From: Pseudomonadota bacterium
GTDB taxonomy: Bacteria > Pseudomonadota > Alphaproteobacteria > Rhizobiales > Xanthobacteraceae
Direction of reading: 5' to 3'
DNA: 31,370 nucleotides
NCBI GenBank assembly: GCA_023404705.1
Contig: JAEYAU010000155.1
Location: 1-31,370, forward strand
A program made the translations under genes and the position numbers. Shown here in pieces: positions 15,340-24,000 of this stretch (the stretch's first letter is position 1; every line of letters starts with the position of its first letter). The notes beneath the pieces are model-generated. The model was given only the letters and a program-made list of their open reading frames with translations. It was not told where the DNA came from and did no database searches.

Positions 15340-15354
15340 CGCGGCGCTACAGAC

Positions 15355-16173
15355 TCACACCAACGCCATCAGCCGCGTCGGGCCGCCGGTCGCGTCCTTC
15401 ACCTTCGGGATGCCGACCACCAGCGTCGCGCCCGTCGCCGGCACCTTGTCGAGATTGGCGACGTTCTCGAGACCCCAGCGTCCGGACGGCAGCCAGGCAT
15501 AGTGCACCTTGAAGTCCTTGGACGGGCCGTGGTCGAGCGACATGGTGTCGACCGCGAGGCCGACCACGCGGCGCTCCTTCATCATCCAGTCGGCGGCCTC
15601 GGGGCTGAAGCCCGGGAAATGGAATACGCCGGCCGCGTCCTTGCCGGTGAACTTCTGCGGGTCCGCGATGTGCTGCCCCCAGCCGGCGTGCATGGCGACG
15701 CAGCAGTTCTCGGGCAGCCGTCCGTTTTTCGTCTCCCAGGCCGCGAGATCCTCGCGGGTCACCGTATAGTCCGCGTTCTGCGCGGCCTTCGCGCCCACGT
15801 CGACGACGGCGAGCGGCACCACGAGCGACTTCGGATCGATCGCATCGATGGTGTTGCCGGATTCGGAGAAATGGATCGGCGCGTCCATATGCGTCCCGGC
15901 ATGCTCGATGATGCGCCACCAATACAGATTGAAGCCGTCCTTCTTGATGTCGAACTGCTTCTGCATCTCGATGCCGGGCACGCCGAAGAAGGTCGGAAAG
16001 GCGGGCGACATCGTGTGCGTGAGATCGACGACAGAGCTGAAACTCTTCGGCGCCGTCTGCGCCGCGGCCGGCGCTACGGCGGTCGCCGTGAAACCCGCGG
16101 CGGCTGCGCCCTTGAAAAAGCCGCGGCGGCTAAGCGCGAGGCGGACGGTCTGCTCACATCCGGGAAGGCACAT
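15355..16173 (-). CDS. Tat-exported cyclase family (kynurenine formamidase-like) hydrolase
   Basis: 272 residues from MCLPGCEQ at 16173. A twin-arginine signal SRRGFFKG (15-22) with a hydrophobic stretch ending in AAAQTAP predicts folded export to the periplasm, consistent with a metal-loaded enzyme. The cyclase/KynB metal motif HAGTHMDAPIH (91-101) is intact, and the start of the domain, VVDLTHTMSPAFPTFFG (48-64), is typical. Members hydrolyse amide or ester bonds (N-formylkynurenine and others); the substrate here is unknown. GGAG lies about eight bases upstream. The open frame continues about 108 codons upstream but overlaps the TctC-type gene in another frame. It follows that gene at 89 bases, suggesting a two-gene operon in which the binding protein and enzyme meet the same compound in the periplasm. 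Confidence 0.87.
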   Translation of the reverse strand: MCLPGCEQTVRLALSRRGFFKGAAAAGFTATAVAPAAAQTAPKSFSSVVDLTHTMSPAFPTFFGVPGIEMQKQFDIKKDGFNLYWWRIIEHAGTHMDAPIHFSESGNTIDAIDPKSLVVPLAVVDVGAKAAQNADYTVTREDLAAWETKNGRLPENCCVAMHAGWGQHIADPQKFTGKDAAGVFHFPGFSPEAADWMMKERRVVGLAVDTMSLDHGPSKDFKVHYAWLPSGRWGLENVANLDKVPATGATLVVGIPKVKDATGGPTRLMALV

Positions 16174-16262
16174 GGCTGATCTCCCTGTCTGGCCCCCCAA
16201 AAGCTTCGACCCGCGCGCCCGGCGATGCAAGCCGGATGCGCGGGTCGCGATAGAGCCCGAAC

Positions 16263-17231
16263 CTATTTCGCGAGACCGAGATCCTTCAGGATCTTGCCGA
16301 TCTCGGCGTCGTCCTCCTTCATGAAGGCCGCGAACTTCTTGGAGTCCATCCAGACCAGATCGAAGCCGCGCTGCTTCATGAAGTCCTGGAATTCGGTGCT
16401 GTCCCAGATCTTCTTGATCGCGGCCTCGTAGCGATCCGCGATGTCCTTGGCGAGGCCCTTTGGCCCAACCATGCCGCGCCACACGCCCTTGCTCCATTTG
16501 TGGCCGGTGGCTTCCTGCACGGTCGGCACATCCGGGAAAATCGAGGCGCGTTTATCTGACATGAAGCCGAGGCTGCGCACGCGTCCGGCCTGGATGAGCG
16601 CCTGCGCCTCGGGCAGCGAGCACGAGACGAAGTCGATGCCGCCGCCCGCGAGATCGGTCAGCGCGGTGGCGGCGCCGGTGCTCGGCACCCAGCGCACCGC
16701 CGTCGCGGGCGTGCCATCCATCTGCAAGAGGCCCGCGAGCGCGAGGTGCCAGCTGCCGCCCTGGCCGGTGCCCGACGCGGTGAGCTTGCCCGGATTGGCT
16801 TTGATGGCGGCGAGCAGGTCCTTGAGGGTCTTGTAGGGCGAGTCGGTCTTCACATGGATCGCGGCCGCATCGGCATTGATCAGCGCGAAGGGCGTGTATT
16901 CCTGGGAGGTGAGCTGGGTCAGGCCGACCCAGTGCATCATGTTGATCTCGAGGGTGATCAGCCCGATCGTGTAGCCGTCCGGCGTCGCGGACGAGATCGC
17001 CTGATGCCCGACCACGCCGTTGCCGCCCGTGCGGTTGACGACGTTCACGGGCTGGCCGAGCTCCTTCTCCATCAGTGCGCCGATCATGCGCGCGATCGCA
17101 TCGGTGCCGCCACCCGCCGCCCATGGCACGATCAGCGTGATCGGCCGGTCCGGAAAGGCAGCTTGCGTCGGTCCCACGAGACCGAAGATCGCGACCGCGG
17201 CAACGGCCAGAATTCTCATCATCCGTATCAT
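16263..17231 (-). CDS. Orphan TctC/Bug-type periplasmic binding protein
   Basis: 322 residues. A signal peptide (RILAVAAVAIFGLVGPTQA) is cleaved near residue 24. The mature protein shows the Bug fold: DRPITLIVPWAAGGGTDAIA, RMIGALMEKELGQPVNVVNR, GGNGVVGHQAI, DGYTIGLIT and a C-terminal KGLAKDIADRYEAAIKKI. GGGAGGA lies four bases before the ATG at 17231. It is only distantly similar to the TctC at 11646 and has no permease genes of its own. It may share the nearby TctBA or work as a sensor, as suggested for the greatly expanded Bug families of other proteobacteria. It lies upstream of the Tat-exported cyclase gene in the same direction. Confidence 0.92.
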   Translation of the reverse strand: MIRMMRILAVAAVAIFGLVGPTQAAFPDRPITLIVPWAAGGGTDAIARMIGALMEKELGQPVNVVNRTGGNGVVGHQAISSATPDGYTIGLITLEINMMHWVGLTQLTSQEYTPFALINADAAAIHVKTDSPYKTLKDLLAAIKANPGKLTASGTGQGGSWHLALAGLLQMDGTPATAVRWVPSTGAATALTDLAGGGIDFVSCSLPEAQALIQAGRVRSLGFMSDKRASIFPDVPTVQEATGHKWSKGVWRGMVGPKGLAKDIADRYEAAIKKIWDSTEFQDFMKQRGFDLVWMDSKKFAAFMKEDDAEIGKILKDLGLAK

Positions 17232-17263
17232 CCAGTCCTCCCTCGCCCCCTTGTTCTCGTGTC

Positions 17264-17413
17264 ATGCCGGGCGTGTGCGACATTGCGCGGGAAGCTGTTC
17301 TTGGTGTCAAGCAGGTGGGACGCAGGGGCGCCCGCGCCGAGAGCCAGGAAAAGGCCTCGTTCGGCGCGAACCTCGTGCGGGTCATGGAGCGGCTGATACG
17401 CCCGCAACAGTGA
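17264..17413 (+). CDS. Doubtful 49-residue open frame, possible gene remnant
   Basis: The 209-base gap between two minus-strand genes contains this plus-strand frame from ATG to TGA. Its end, FGANLVRVMERLIRPQQ, looks protein-like (a GxNLxRVxE end is seen in some amidohydrolases and dipeptidases). There is no ribosome binding site and no upstream domain. It could be the tail of a decayed gene or chance. Confidence 0.15.
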   Translation: MPGVCDIAREAVLGVKQVGRRGARAESQEKASFGANLVRVMERLIRPQQ

Positions 17414-17440
17414 GCGGGCGCATCAGCGCTCGAATGCGGC

Positions 17441-18472
17441 TTACGAACGGCTCGCCTCGTCGAGGAAGGCCTGCACGGCCTCGAACAGCTTGAGCCGGTT
17501 CTTCTCCATGATGATCGTGTGCGTGCCCTCGGCCAGCATCACGAGGCGCTTGCCGGGCGAGTTCACCAGCACCGGGAACAGCGTCTGTGCCATATAGGGC
17601 GGCGTATCGCGGTCCCATTCGGCGAGCACCAGCAGCGTCGGCACCGTGATCTTGGCCGGATCGTAATAAGGCTTGCCGGCGCCGTGAAATTCGGTGCCGT
17701 CCTGGATCACGCCGTTCGGCGCGCGGATCGTCGGCGGGTTCTGCTCGGCGCCCTCGGGGTCGGTCGCCCAGGTCGCCTCGGCCCAGGCGTCGAACCAGCC
17801 GGCCGGGATCAGGCTCGCCTTCTTGTCGTCCGGCACGCCCGTGAGCCAGCGGCCGAGCGCCTGATCGCGCTTCACGACGCGATAGGCCGGCAGCGGGCCG
17901 GAGCCGCTCTGCACCAGCGACGGCGTGGTGCGGATCCACGACGGCGCATAGAGCACGAGCCGCTCGACCTTGGCGGTGTTCTGCGTCGTGTAGGTCGCCA
18001 TCAGGGTCGTGCCCCACGACCAGCCGATCAGGTTCACGCGCGGGACGTTGCGGCGCGCGAGCACGAAGTCGACCACCGTGCCGATGTCCTTCACGGCGGT
18101 GTCGCCGCGCACGATCGGCGGATTGGCCGTGCCGTCCTGCGCCATCTCGGTCGGCCGCGTCGACTTGCCGTAGCCGCGCAGGTCGAGGAGATAGACGTCG
18201 TAGCCGCGCGAGGCGATGTAATCCATCCACGACAGGCCATCGAGCTGCAGGTCGAATGCCGTCGAGGCCGGATAGGTCGCGCCGTGCACATAGACGACGG
18301 TGCGTTCCGGACGGAAGGAGGTCATGTTCGCGGGGCGCTTGTTGCGCACGAAGATCTCGATCCCCTGATCCGGGGACTTCACCATCATGTCTTCGCTGAC
18401 GAGCTGCGTCTGAGCGGATGCGGTGGTCGCGATCATCGCGACCACCGCGCCGGCGATGGCCTGCGTTCTCAA
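17441..18472 (-). CDS. Exported alpha/beta hydrolase
   Basis: 343 residues from a TTG start at 18472, chosen because GGGAGG is five bases upstream and no ATG fits the signal peptide. The signal AIAGAVVAMIATTASA ends near residue 20, so the enzyme is periplasmic or secreted. The alpha/beta hydrolase marks are the oxyanion region VYVHGATYP (60-68), LLDLRGYGKS (95-104), the nucleophile elbow GWSWGT (Ser152), the acid in LAEWDRDTPP and the His in GTHTIIM. It probably cleaves an ester or related bond; the substrate is unknown. A TctC-type protein and a cyclase-family hydrolase lie downstream on the same strand, giving a small group of exported carboxylate or ester-processing proteins. Confidence 0.9.
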   Translation of the reverse strand: MRTQAIAGAVVAMIATTASAQTQLVSEDMMVKSPDQGIEIFVRNKRPANMTSFRPERTVVYVHGATYPASTAFDLQLDGLSWMDYIASRGYDVYLLDLRGYGKSTRPTEMAQDGTANPPIVRGDTAVKDIGTVVDFVLARRNVPRVNLIGWSWGTTLMATYTTQNTAKVERLVLYAPSWIRTTPSLVQSGSGPLPAYRVVKRDQALGRWLTGVPDDKKASLIPAGWFDAWAEATWATDPEGAEQNPPTIRAPNGVIQDGTEFHGAGKPYYDPAKITVPTLLVLAEWDRDTPPYMAQTLFPVLVNSPGKRLVMLAEGTHTIIMEKNRLKLFEAVQAFLDEASRS

Positions 18473-18601
18473 TGTCGCCTCCCTGTGTGGCGCGCCTTGC
18501 TGGCGCGCTTGGTCGGAATGCTAACAAGGCGCCGGATCACCGTCCCACGCGCGGCGGCATGTCTCGCATGCATGTGATCGCGCGCGGCCGAGGGCCCATG
18601 G

Positions 18602-18622
18602 AGCCCTGCGGGTAGCAGGGCT
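18602..18622. other. Perfect hairpin upstream of the alpha/beta hydrolase
   Basis: AGCCCTGC-GGGTA-GCAGGGCT, an 8-base perfect stem with an outer GGGCC/GGCCC pairing around it. It lies in the 287-base gap between the divergent hydrolase and unknown-protein genes. There is no T tract. It may be a repeat unit or a regulatory structure in the hydrolase leader. Confidence 0.4.
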
Positions 18623-18696
18623 GGAGGCCCTGAGTTATCAAATTGGGCAATTTCGCTAGCCGGCACGGGAGGAATGTTAACCGTCGCGGGGCATTG

Positions 18697-18720
18697 CCAC
18701 GCGTCTGGCTTCTCGCGTGG
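18697..18720. promoter_or_regulatory. Inverted repeat upstream of the unknown gene pair
   Basis: CCACGCG-(10 bases)-CGCGTGG, a perfect 7-base inverted repeat about 40 bases before the first unknown gene. It is placed where an operator would be; no regulator is known. Confidence 0.35.
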
Positions 18721-18759
18721 TGCTAGGATTTATCCGGCTCGGATGATGATGATCCAGGC

Positions 18760-19545
18760 ATGCAGAACACGTTGAATCTGGTGGGCGATGGCGACGATAT
18801 CGACGTCCTCAGTGACGTCGAGAGGTTATTCGGTATTGCGGTTACGGATGCCGAGGCGGCGAACCTCCTCACTGTCGGCAACCTTTTTGATCTAATCATG
18901 CGAAAGAAAGGCGCGCATCGGACGCGTGCCTGCCTGACGCAAGTCGCGTTCTATCGTTTGCGCCGGGCTCTGCGCGAGCTTGGGGCCGACGTCCAGATCG
19001 AGCCCGATAGCCCGCTCAGCAGTGTACTGGAGGCGGCGACCCGCCGCTCCTCGGTGCGAGCGGCTTGGCGCGATTTGAGCAGACGATCCAGGTTGAAACT
19101 TCCAAATCGCGAGCTCAACTGGGGTTGGTTGCACCTGTTGCTGGGCCCGTCCGCGCCGCTATGGTGGATTCGATTGAGGGTCCCACTGATCGTCGTGATC
19201 TTCGTCGCTGCGGTCTTTGCTCTCGAACGATTGACGGCAATCAGTGGTCAGGCAGCATTCTGGAGCGCCCTTCTGGGAATCATCTTCATGGGCGTGGCGC
19301 TGTCAGTCATACTTCCGCTTGTTTTCGGAACGATCCCTATACGGCTGCAGACCGTCGGCGATCTTGCGCGTGAGGCCGCAGGATGCAGCTTCGTCAAGCT
19401 GCGCACCGAAAAGAACGGCTCCAGCGCGCAGGATCAGTGGTTGGCTCTCACCTCGATTTTGCGAGAGCACACGGCTCACACTGGGCAGATCGATCGCAAC
19501 ACGACCTTCTTCGCCCGTGCCGGCGGCGCGCAGGTCACAACTTGA
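18760..19545 (+). CDS. Two-helix membrane protein with ACP-like segments, function unknown
   Basis: 261 residues. Residues 17-46 (LSDVERLFGIAVTDAEAANL then LTVGNLFDLI) resemble helices II-IV of acyl carrier proteins, but the Asp-Ser-Leu that carries phosphopantetheine is absent; the preceding residues are GDGDDIDV. CLTQVAFYRLRRALRELG (58-75) follows. Two membrane helices lie at about 139-157 and 165-190. The tail has a second TVGDLAREAAG (198-208) and WLALTSILREHTAHTGQIDR (228-247), then NTTFF, like helix I of an ACP. The carrier fold thus looks taken apart or duplicated around a membrane hairpin and cannot be charged in the usual way. A membrane-bound docking or regulatory role is only a guess. 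Codon use is less GC3-biased than in the neighbours. The next gene overlaps its stop. It recalls hypothetical proteins of rhizobia, but I know of no assigned function. Confidence 0.75.
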   Translation: MQNTLNLVGDGDDIDVLSDVERLFGIAVTDAEAANLLTVGNLFDLIMRKKGAHRTRACLTQVAFYRLRRALRELGADVQIEPDSPLSSVLEAATRRSSVRAAWRDLSRRSRLKLPNRELNWGWLHLLLGPSAPLWWIRLRVPLIVVIFVAAVFALERLTAISGQAAFWSALLGIIFMGVALSVILPLVFGTIPIRLQTVGDLAREAAGCSFVKLRTEKNGSSAQDQWLALTSILREHTAHTGQIDRNTTFFARAGGAQVTT

Positions 19546-20054
19546 CACACTTGGACATCGGGACTGCCGCTTTCGGCGCGCTGATCGGAGAACGCCTTTC
19601 GATCATCCGCAGGGCCGCTGCCACACTCGTCCTTCACTTCGGGGCCATTCGGCCACATCCGACTGGTGCGGGTGACGCCGGCGCCTATGTGCTGCACGTG
19701 CAATGTCCTTGGCGACTCGACGGGCCGGACGGGGTCGTCACCGGCAGCGATGATCTGCTGGAATACGCTGGCGAATGGCCGTGGCCAACGGATTGGTCGT
19801 TCGAGGATGGCAACAGCATACAAGATGCCGCGTTCGATGCTCTGCTGGGTCCTTGCGAACCGACGAGAGGCTGGGTGAACACGATCGATCGGCTCGTCGT
19901 GACTGGGGCGCATGTGTCCGACCGCGACGTCTGTCTTGCGCTTACAGGCGGATATTTCCTTTACCTGTTTCCCGCCAGCCGTGGTCGCGAAGCTTGGCGC
20001 CTGTTCGCTCCGGGGCGCGACAGCCGGCATCTCGTGTTTCCGCCCGAGCACTAG
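19542..20054 (+). CDS. Unknown protein coupled to the ACP-like membrane protein
   Basis: 170 residues from TTG 19542, which overlaps the preceding stop (TTGA). This arrangement and the conserved-looking start (LDIGTAAFGALIGERLSIIR) favour this start; the open frame upstream overlaps the first gene and is Arg-rich nonsense. No signal peptide or membrane helix. Recognisable features are a hydrophobic strand LVLHFG, a beta segment YVLHVQCPWRLDGPDGVVTG, Trp-rich WPWPTDWSFED and the end GGYFLYLFPASRGREAWRLF. It probably has a compact mixed beta fold in the cytosol. No catalytic motif is seen. Tight coupling suggests it works with the membrane protein before it. The codon use is similar to that gene and unlike the flanks, so the pair may have arrived together. 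Confidence 0.68.
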   Translation: MTHLDIGTAAFGALIGERLSIIRRAAATLVLHFGAIRPHPTGAGDAGAYVLHVQCPWRLDGPDGVVTGSDDLLEYAGEWPWPTDWSFEDGNSIQDAAFDALLGPCEPTRGWVNTIDRLVVTGAHVSDRDVCLALTGGYFLYLFPASRGREAWRLFAPGRDSRHLVFPPEH

Positions 20055-20204
20055 CGTCCCGTGCACCTGCCGCGGTAACGCGCGCGCCATCGATCTCCTA
20101 TCCGGGCAATGGCCGCGATCGCGGCGGCCGTTGCGTCCGCGGTCTGCCACCTCATTGTTGCGGAGCGGCCCCGCGCACTCGCGCTCGCGGAACGCGCAGC
20201 GTAA

Positions 20205-20924
20205 TCAGCGATTTTGGCCATGATAGACCGTGTTCGGCCGCATATCGGTCGCCGAGGCGACGCGGTTCGACATGTTGAAGAAGGCCGCGACCGCGCCGAT
20301 GTCCCAGATGTCGCGATCGTTGAAGCCCGCGCGGCGCAGGCGCTCGCGGTCGGTCTCCTCGACGCCCCAGGGCTGCGACGTGAGCTTCACGGCGAAGTCG
20401 AGCATGGCGCGCTGCCGCTTGCTCAAGCGTGCCGCGCGATAGTTCATCACCATCAGCTCGCCCTGCACGGGGTCGCCCGAGAGCGCGCGCACCGCCGCGC
20501 CGTGCGCCGTGAGACAGTAGTAGCAGCGGTTCTGCGACGAGACCGCGACCGCGATCATCTCGCGCTCGAGCTTGGAGAGGCCCGATGGGCCGAGCATCAG
20601 GTCGTTGTAGAAGGCGACGAAGGCCTCGAGCTTGGCGTTGTCGAAGGCGTAGGCCTTGAGCACGTTCGGCACGAAGCCGAGCTTCTCCTCGCATTTCTTG
20701 AAATAGGCCGCCATCGTGGGGCTGAGCTGCCCGGCCGGCAGGTCGAGGGCGATGATCGGCTGGTCGTCGCGTTGGGCGGCCGGTGTCGCGGCCTGGGCCG
20801 GGGCGGGGCGGGCCTTGACGGAGGCCGCACGGGCACGGGCGGGGCGCGGGGATTGCGCCGGCATGCGGGCCGCAGACCGCGCGGCCGGGGTCATCTCGTT
20901 GGATTTCTTCATCTTTTTACGCAT
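20205..20924 (-). CDS. AhpD-like/carboxymuconolactone decarboxylase family peroxidase-related protein
   Basis: 239 residues. The core (about 65-235) is the AhpD-like helical fold of peroxidase-related (YciW/uncharacterised peroxidase) proteins: LGFVPNVLKAYAFD, LSKLEREMIAVAVSSQNRCY, YCLTAHGAAVRAL with C134/C137 and H141, then FAVKLTSQPWGV and DIWDIGAVAAFFNMSNRVAS. The CxxC and His are the redox and proton-relay residues of AhpD, so a thiol-dependent peroxidase role is likely. The first about 55 residues are an Ala/Pro/Arg/Lys-rich extension of low complexity. GGGAG lies upstream of the ATG at 20924; later Met codons at residues 5, 11 and 21 are possible starts. Divergent from the glutamate dehydrogenase gene. 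Confidence 0.88.
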   Translation of the reverse strand: MRKKMKKSNEMTPAARSAARMPAQSPRPARARAASVKARPAPAQAATPAAQRDDQPIIALDLPAGQLSPTMAAYFKKCEEKLGFVPNVLKAYAFDNAKLEAFVAFYNDLMLGPSGLSKLEREMIAVAVSSQNRCYYCLTAHGAAVRALSGDPVQGELMVMNYRAARLSKRQRAMLDFAVKLTSQPWGVEETDRERLRRAGFNDRDIWDIGAVAAFFNMSNRVASATDMRPNTVYHGQNR

Positions 20925-20934
20925 GTCCCGCTCC

Positions 20935-20978
20935 CATCACGGCGTCATTCGCCGTACCTAGCCTACAGGCTTGTGATG
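20935..20978. promoter_or_regulatory. Nested palindrome in the divergent promoter region
   Basis: CATCAC (20935-20940) and GTGATG (20973-20978) enclose two palindromes: ACGGCG-TCATT-CGCCGT (20939-20955) and AGCCT-AC-AGGCT (20960-20971). It lies between the divergent AhpD-like and glutamate dehydrogenase genes and may be a shared control site or a repeat. Confidence 0.4.
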
Positions 20979-21084
20979 CCGAGAGGAATCGCCGCGAATG
21001 CAGCCTGCTTCGTATCTGAAAGCAGACCGGTGCCCCCTCGACGGGGCCCGGCGGATCAGGAACACTGCCCTCGGGGAGGCGTGC

Positions 21085-24000
21085 ATGGACGTGGAGACGA
21101 CCCCCGGCACCGACGAGGAACGCATTGCCAAGCGTCTCGTCGAGCTGGCCGGCACCATCCTCAGCGGTCTGCGCGGCGACATGCCGGAGAGCTTCGCGGA
21201 GCTCCTGTTCGCGCATGCGGCGCCCGAGGATCTGGTGCGCTTCGAGGCGCGCGAGATCGCGAGCCTCGCCGAGGACGCCTGGTCGTTCCTGAAGGAGCGC
21301 AAGCCCGGCAGCGCGAAAGTGCGCTTCGAGGCGCGCCAGGGGCCGATCGGCGCCGACGGCATCAAGAGCGTCGCGGTCCTCGAGATCGTCAACGACGACA
21401 TGCCGTTCCTGCTCGACTCGGTGCTCGCCGAGCTCACCGAGCAAGGCGTCGACGTGCGGCTCGTCGTGCACCCGATCTTCACGGTCGAGCGCGACCATAC
21501 GGGCAGCCTGGTCGGTTTCCGCGGCGAGAGCCCGGCGGTCGGGGCGGCGATCCGCGAAAGCTTCATCCATATCCATGTGGAGCGGATCGAGGACGAGCAG
21601 CGCCGCAACAACGTGCTGCGCGAGATCGAGAAGGTCCTCGCCGACGTGCGCGTCTGCGTGCAGGACTGGCGGGCGATGCTCTCGCGCGTCGCCGATGCGA
21701 TCGCGGAGCTGCGCAACAATCCGCCGCCGCTGCCCGTGGACGAGATCGCCGAGGCCGCGCAGTTCCTGGAATGGCTGGTCGCCAACAATTTCACGTTTCT
21801 CGGCGTGCGCGACTATGCGCTCGGCCAGGAAGGCGGCGACTACGAGCCGCACTTCGAGAGTGGGCTCGGCATCCTCCGCGAACCCGACGTGCGCGTGCTG
21901 CGCCGGGGCACGGATCTCGTGTCGATCACGCCCGAGATCATGGAGTTCCTGAAGGAGCCGAAGGCGCTCATCATCACGAAGGCCAATGTGCGCTCGCGTG
22001 TGCACCGCCGCGTGCACATGGACTATATCGGCGTGAAGCGCTTCGACGCGGAGGGCCGGCTGGTCGGCGAATTCCGCATCGTCGGCCTGTTCACCTCCAC
22101 GGCCTATACGCGCTCGACCCGCACGATTCCTTATCTGCGCCGCAAGGTGGACGCGCTGATCAAGCGCTCCGGGTTCAACGTCGACAGTCACTCGGGCAAG
22201 GCGCTGATCAATGCGCTCGAGCAGTATCCGCGCGACGAGCTGTTCCAGATCGACGACGAGCTGCTCTACCAGTTCGTGATGGCCGTGCTGCATCTCGACG
22301 AGCGGCCGCGCGTGCGGGTGCTGCCGCGGCGGGACCGCTTCGACCGCTTCGTCTCCGTGATCGTCTTCGTGCCGCGCGAGCGCTACGACTCCTCGGCGCG
22401 CGTCGCGATCGGCAACTATCTGGCCTCGGTGTATCAGGGACGCGTCTCGGCCTTCTATCCGTTCTTTCTGGAAGGCCCGCTGGTCCGCGTGCATTTCATC
22501 ATCGGCCGCGACCGCGGCGAAACGCCAAACCCGGATCGCGCCACGCTCGAGCACGCCGTCACCGCTCTGGTGCGCACCTGGGTCGACGGCCTCGCCGAGG
22601 CGATCACGCTGGTGCACGAGCCCGTCAAGGCGCACGCGCTGACGCGGCGGTATCGCGAGGCGTTTCCGCTCAGCTATCGCGAGGTCTATGCGCCCGCGGT
22701 CGCGGTCGCCGACATCCGCGCCATCGAGGCGCTCTCGCCGGTGCGCACGCTCGGCGCCGAGTTCTACAGCCGCAAGGGACAAGAGGGGCCGAGCTGCGGC
22801 CTCAAGGTCTGGAGCCGCGAGAAGCCGATCCCGCTGTCCGACCGCGTGCCGGTGCTCGAGAACATGGGCTTCCGTGTCGTCGACGAGCACACCTACCGGA
22901 TCGAGCCGGAGGACAACGGCGGCACCGAGGTCTGGCTGCACGACATGATGCTGGACTTCGCGGATACGGGCGCCTTCGACCTGGAAGCGCTGAAGCAGCG
23001 GCTCGAAGCCGCCTTCATCATCGTGATGCGCAGCCGCGCCGAGAACGACGGCTACAACGCGCTCGTGCTCACGGCCGGACTGCAGTGGCGCGAGGTGGCG
23101 CTGCTGCGTGCGATCTCGCGCTACCTGCGCCAGATCCGCATCGCCTACTCGCAGGACTACATGTGGGCGACGCTGAAGAAGCACCACGGTGTTGCGGGCG
23201 CGCTGGTGCGCCTGTTCCACGCGCGCTTCGATCCGTGCGTCGAGGGCTCGGCAGAGGAGCGCGCCGCGCGCGAGAAGGAGATCGCGCAGGAGATCGAGGC
23301 CGCGCTCGCCGCGGTCGAGAGTCTCGACGAGGATCGCATCCTGCGCCACTTCCTCAATGCGGTGCAGGTCGCGCTGCGCACCAATTTCTATCAGATCGAC
23401 GATGGCGGGCAGCCGAAGGGCACGATCGCGATCAAGTTCGACAGCCGCCGCATTGACGGCCTGCCGCTGCCGCGCCCGCTCTACGAGATCTCGGTCTATT
23501 CGCCCCGCGTCGAAGGCGTGCACCTGCGCTTCGGCAAGGTCGCGCGCGGCGGCATCCGCTGGTCGGACCGGCCGCAGGACTTCCGCACCGAGGTGCTCGG
23601 CCTCGTCAAGGCGCAGCAAGTGAAGAACGCCGTGATCGTGCCGGTCGGCGCCAAGGGCGGCTTCGTGCCGAAGCAGCTGGTGCCGGGCGCGCCGCGCGAC
23701 CAGATCCAGGCCGAAGGCATCGCGGCCTATACGCTGTTCGTATCGAGCATGCTCGACATCACGGACAATCTCGGGTCCGACGGCGTGATCCCGCCCGCCA
23801 ACGTGGTGCGCCACGACGGCGACGATCCCTATCTGGTGGTCGCGGCCGACAAGGGCACCGCGACCTTCTCGGACACCGCCAACAAGATCTCGCTCGATCA
23901 TGGCTTCTGGCTCGGCGACGCCTTCGCGTCGGGCGGCTCGGCCGGTTACGACCACAAGGAGATGGGCATCACGGCGCGCGGCGCTTGGGAAGCCGTGCGG

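Noticed and set aside
15355..16497. N-terminal extension of the cyclase family protein to 380 residues
   Set aside because: The extra residues overlap the TctC-type gene in another frame. The Tat signal and a ribosome binding site fix the start at 16173.
20109..20204. A 31-codon plus-strand frame after the unknown gene pair
   Set aside because: Ala-rich, no ribosome binding site and no similarity that I can recognise; the gap 20055-20204 otherwise shows nothing.
20214..23456. A 1080-codon plus-strand frame overlapping the AhpD-like gene and the start of glutamate dehydrogenase
   Set aside because: Arg/Ala/Gly-rich shadow frame; it crosses two real genes on different strands and has no recognisable motif.
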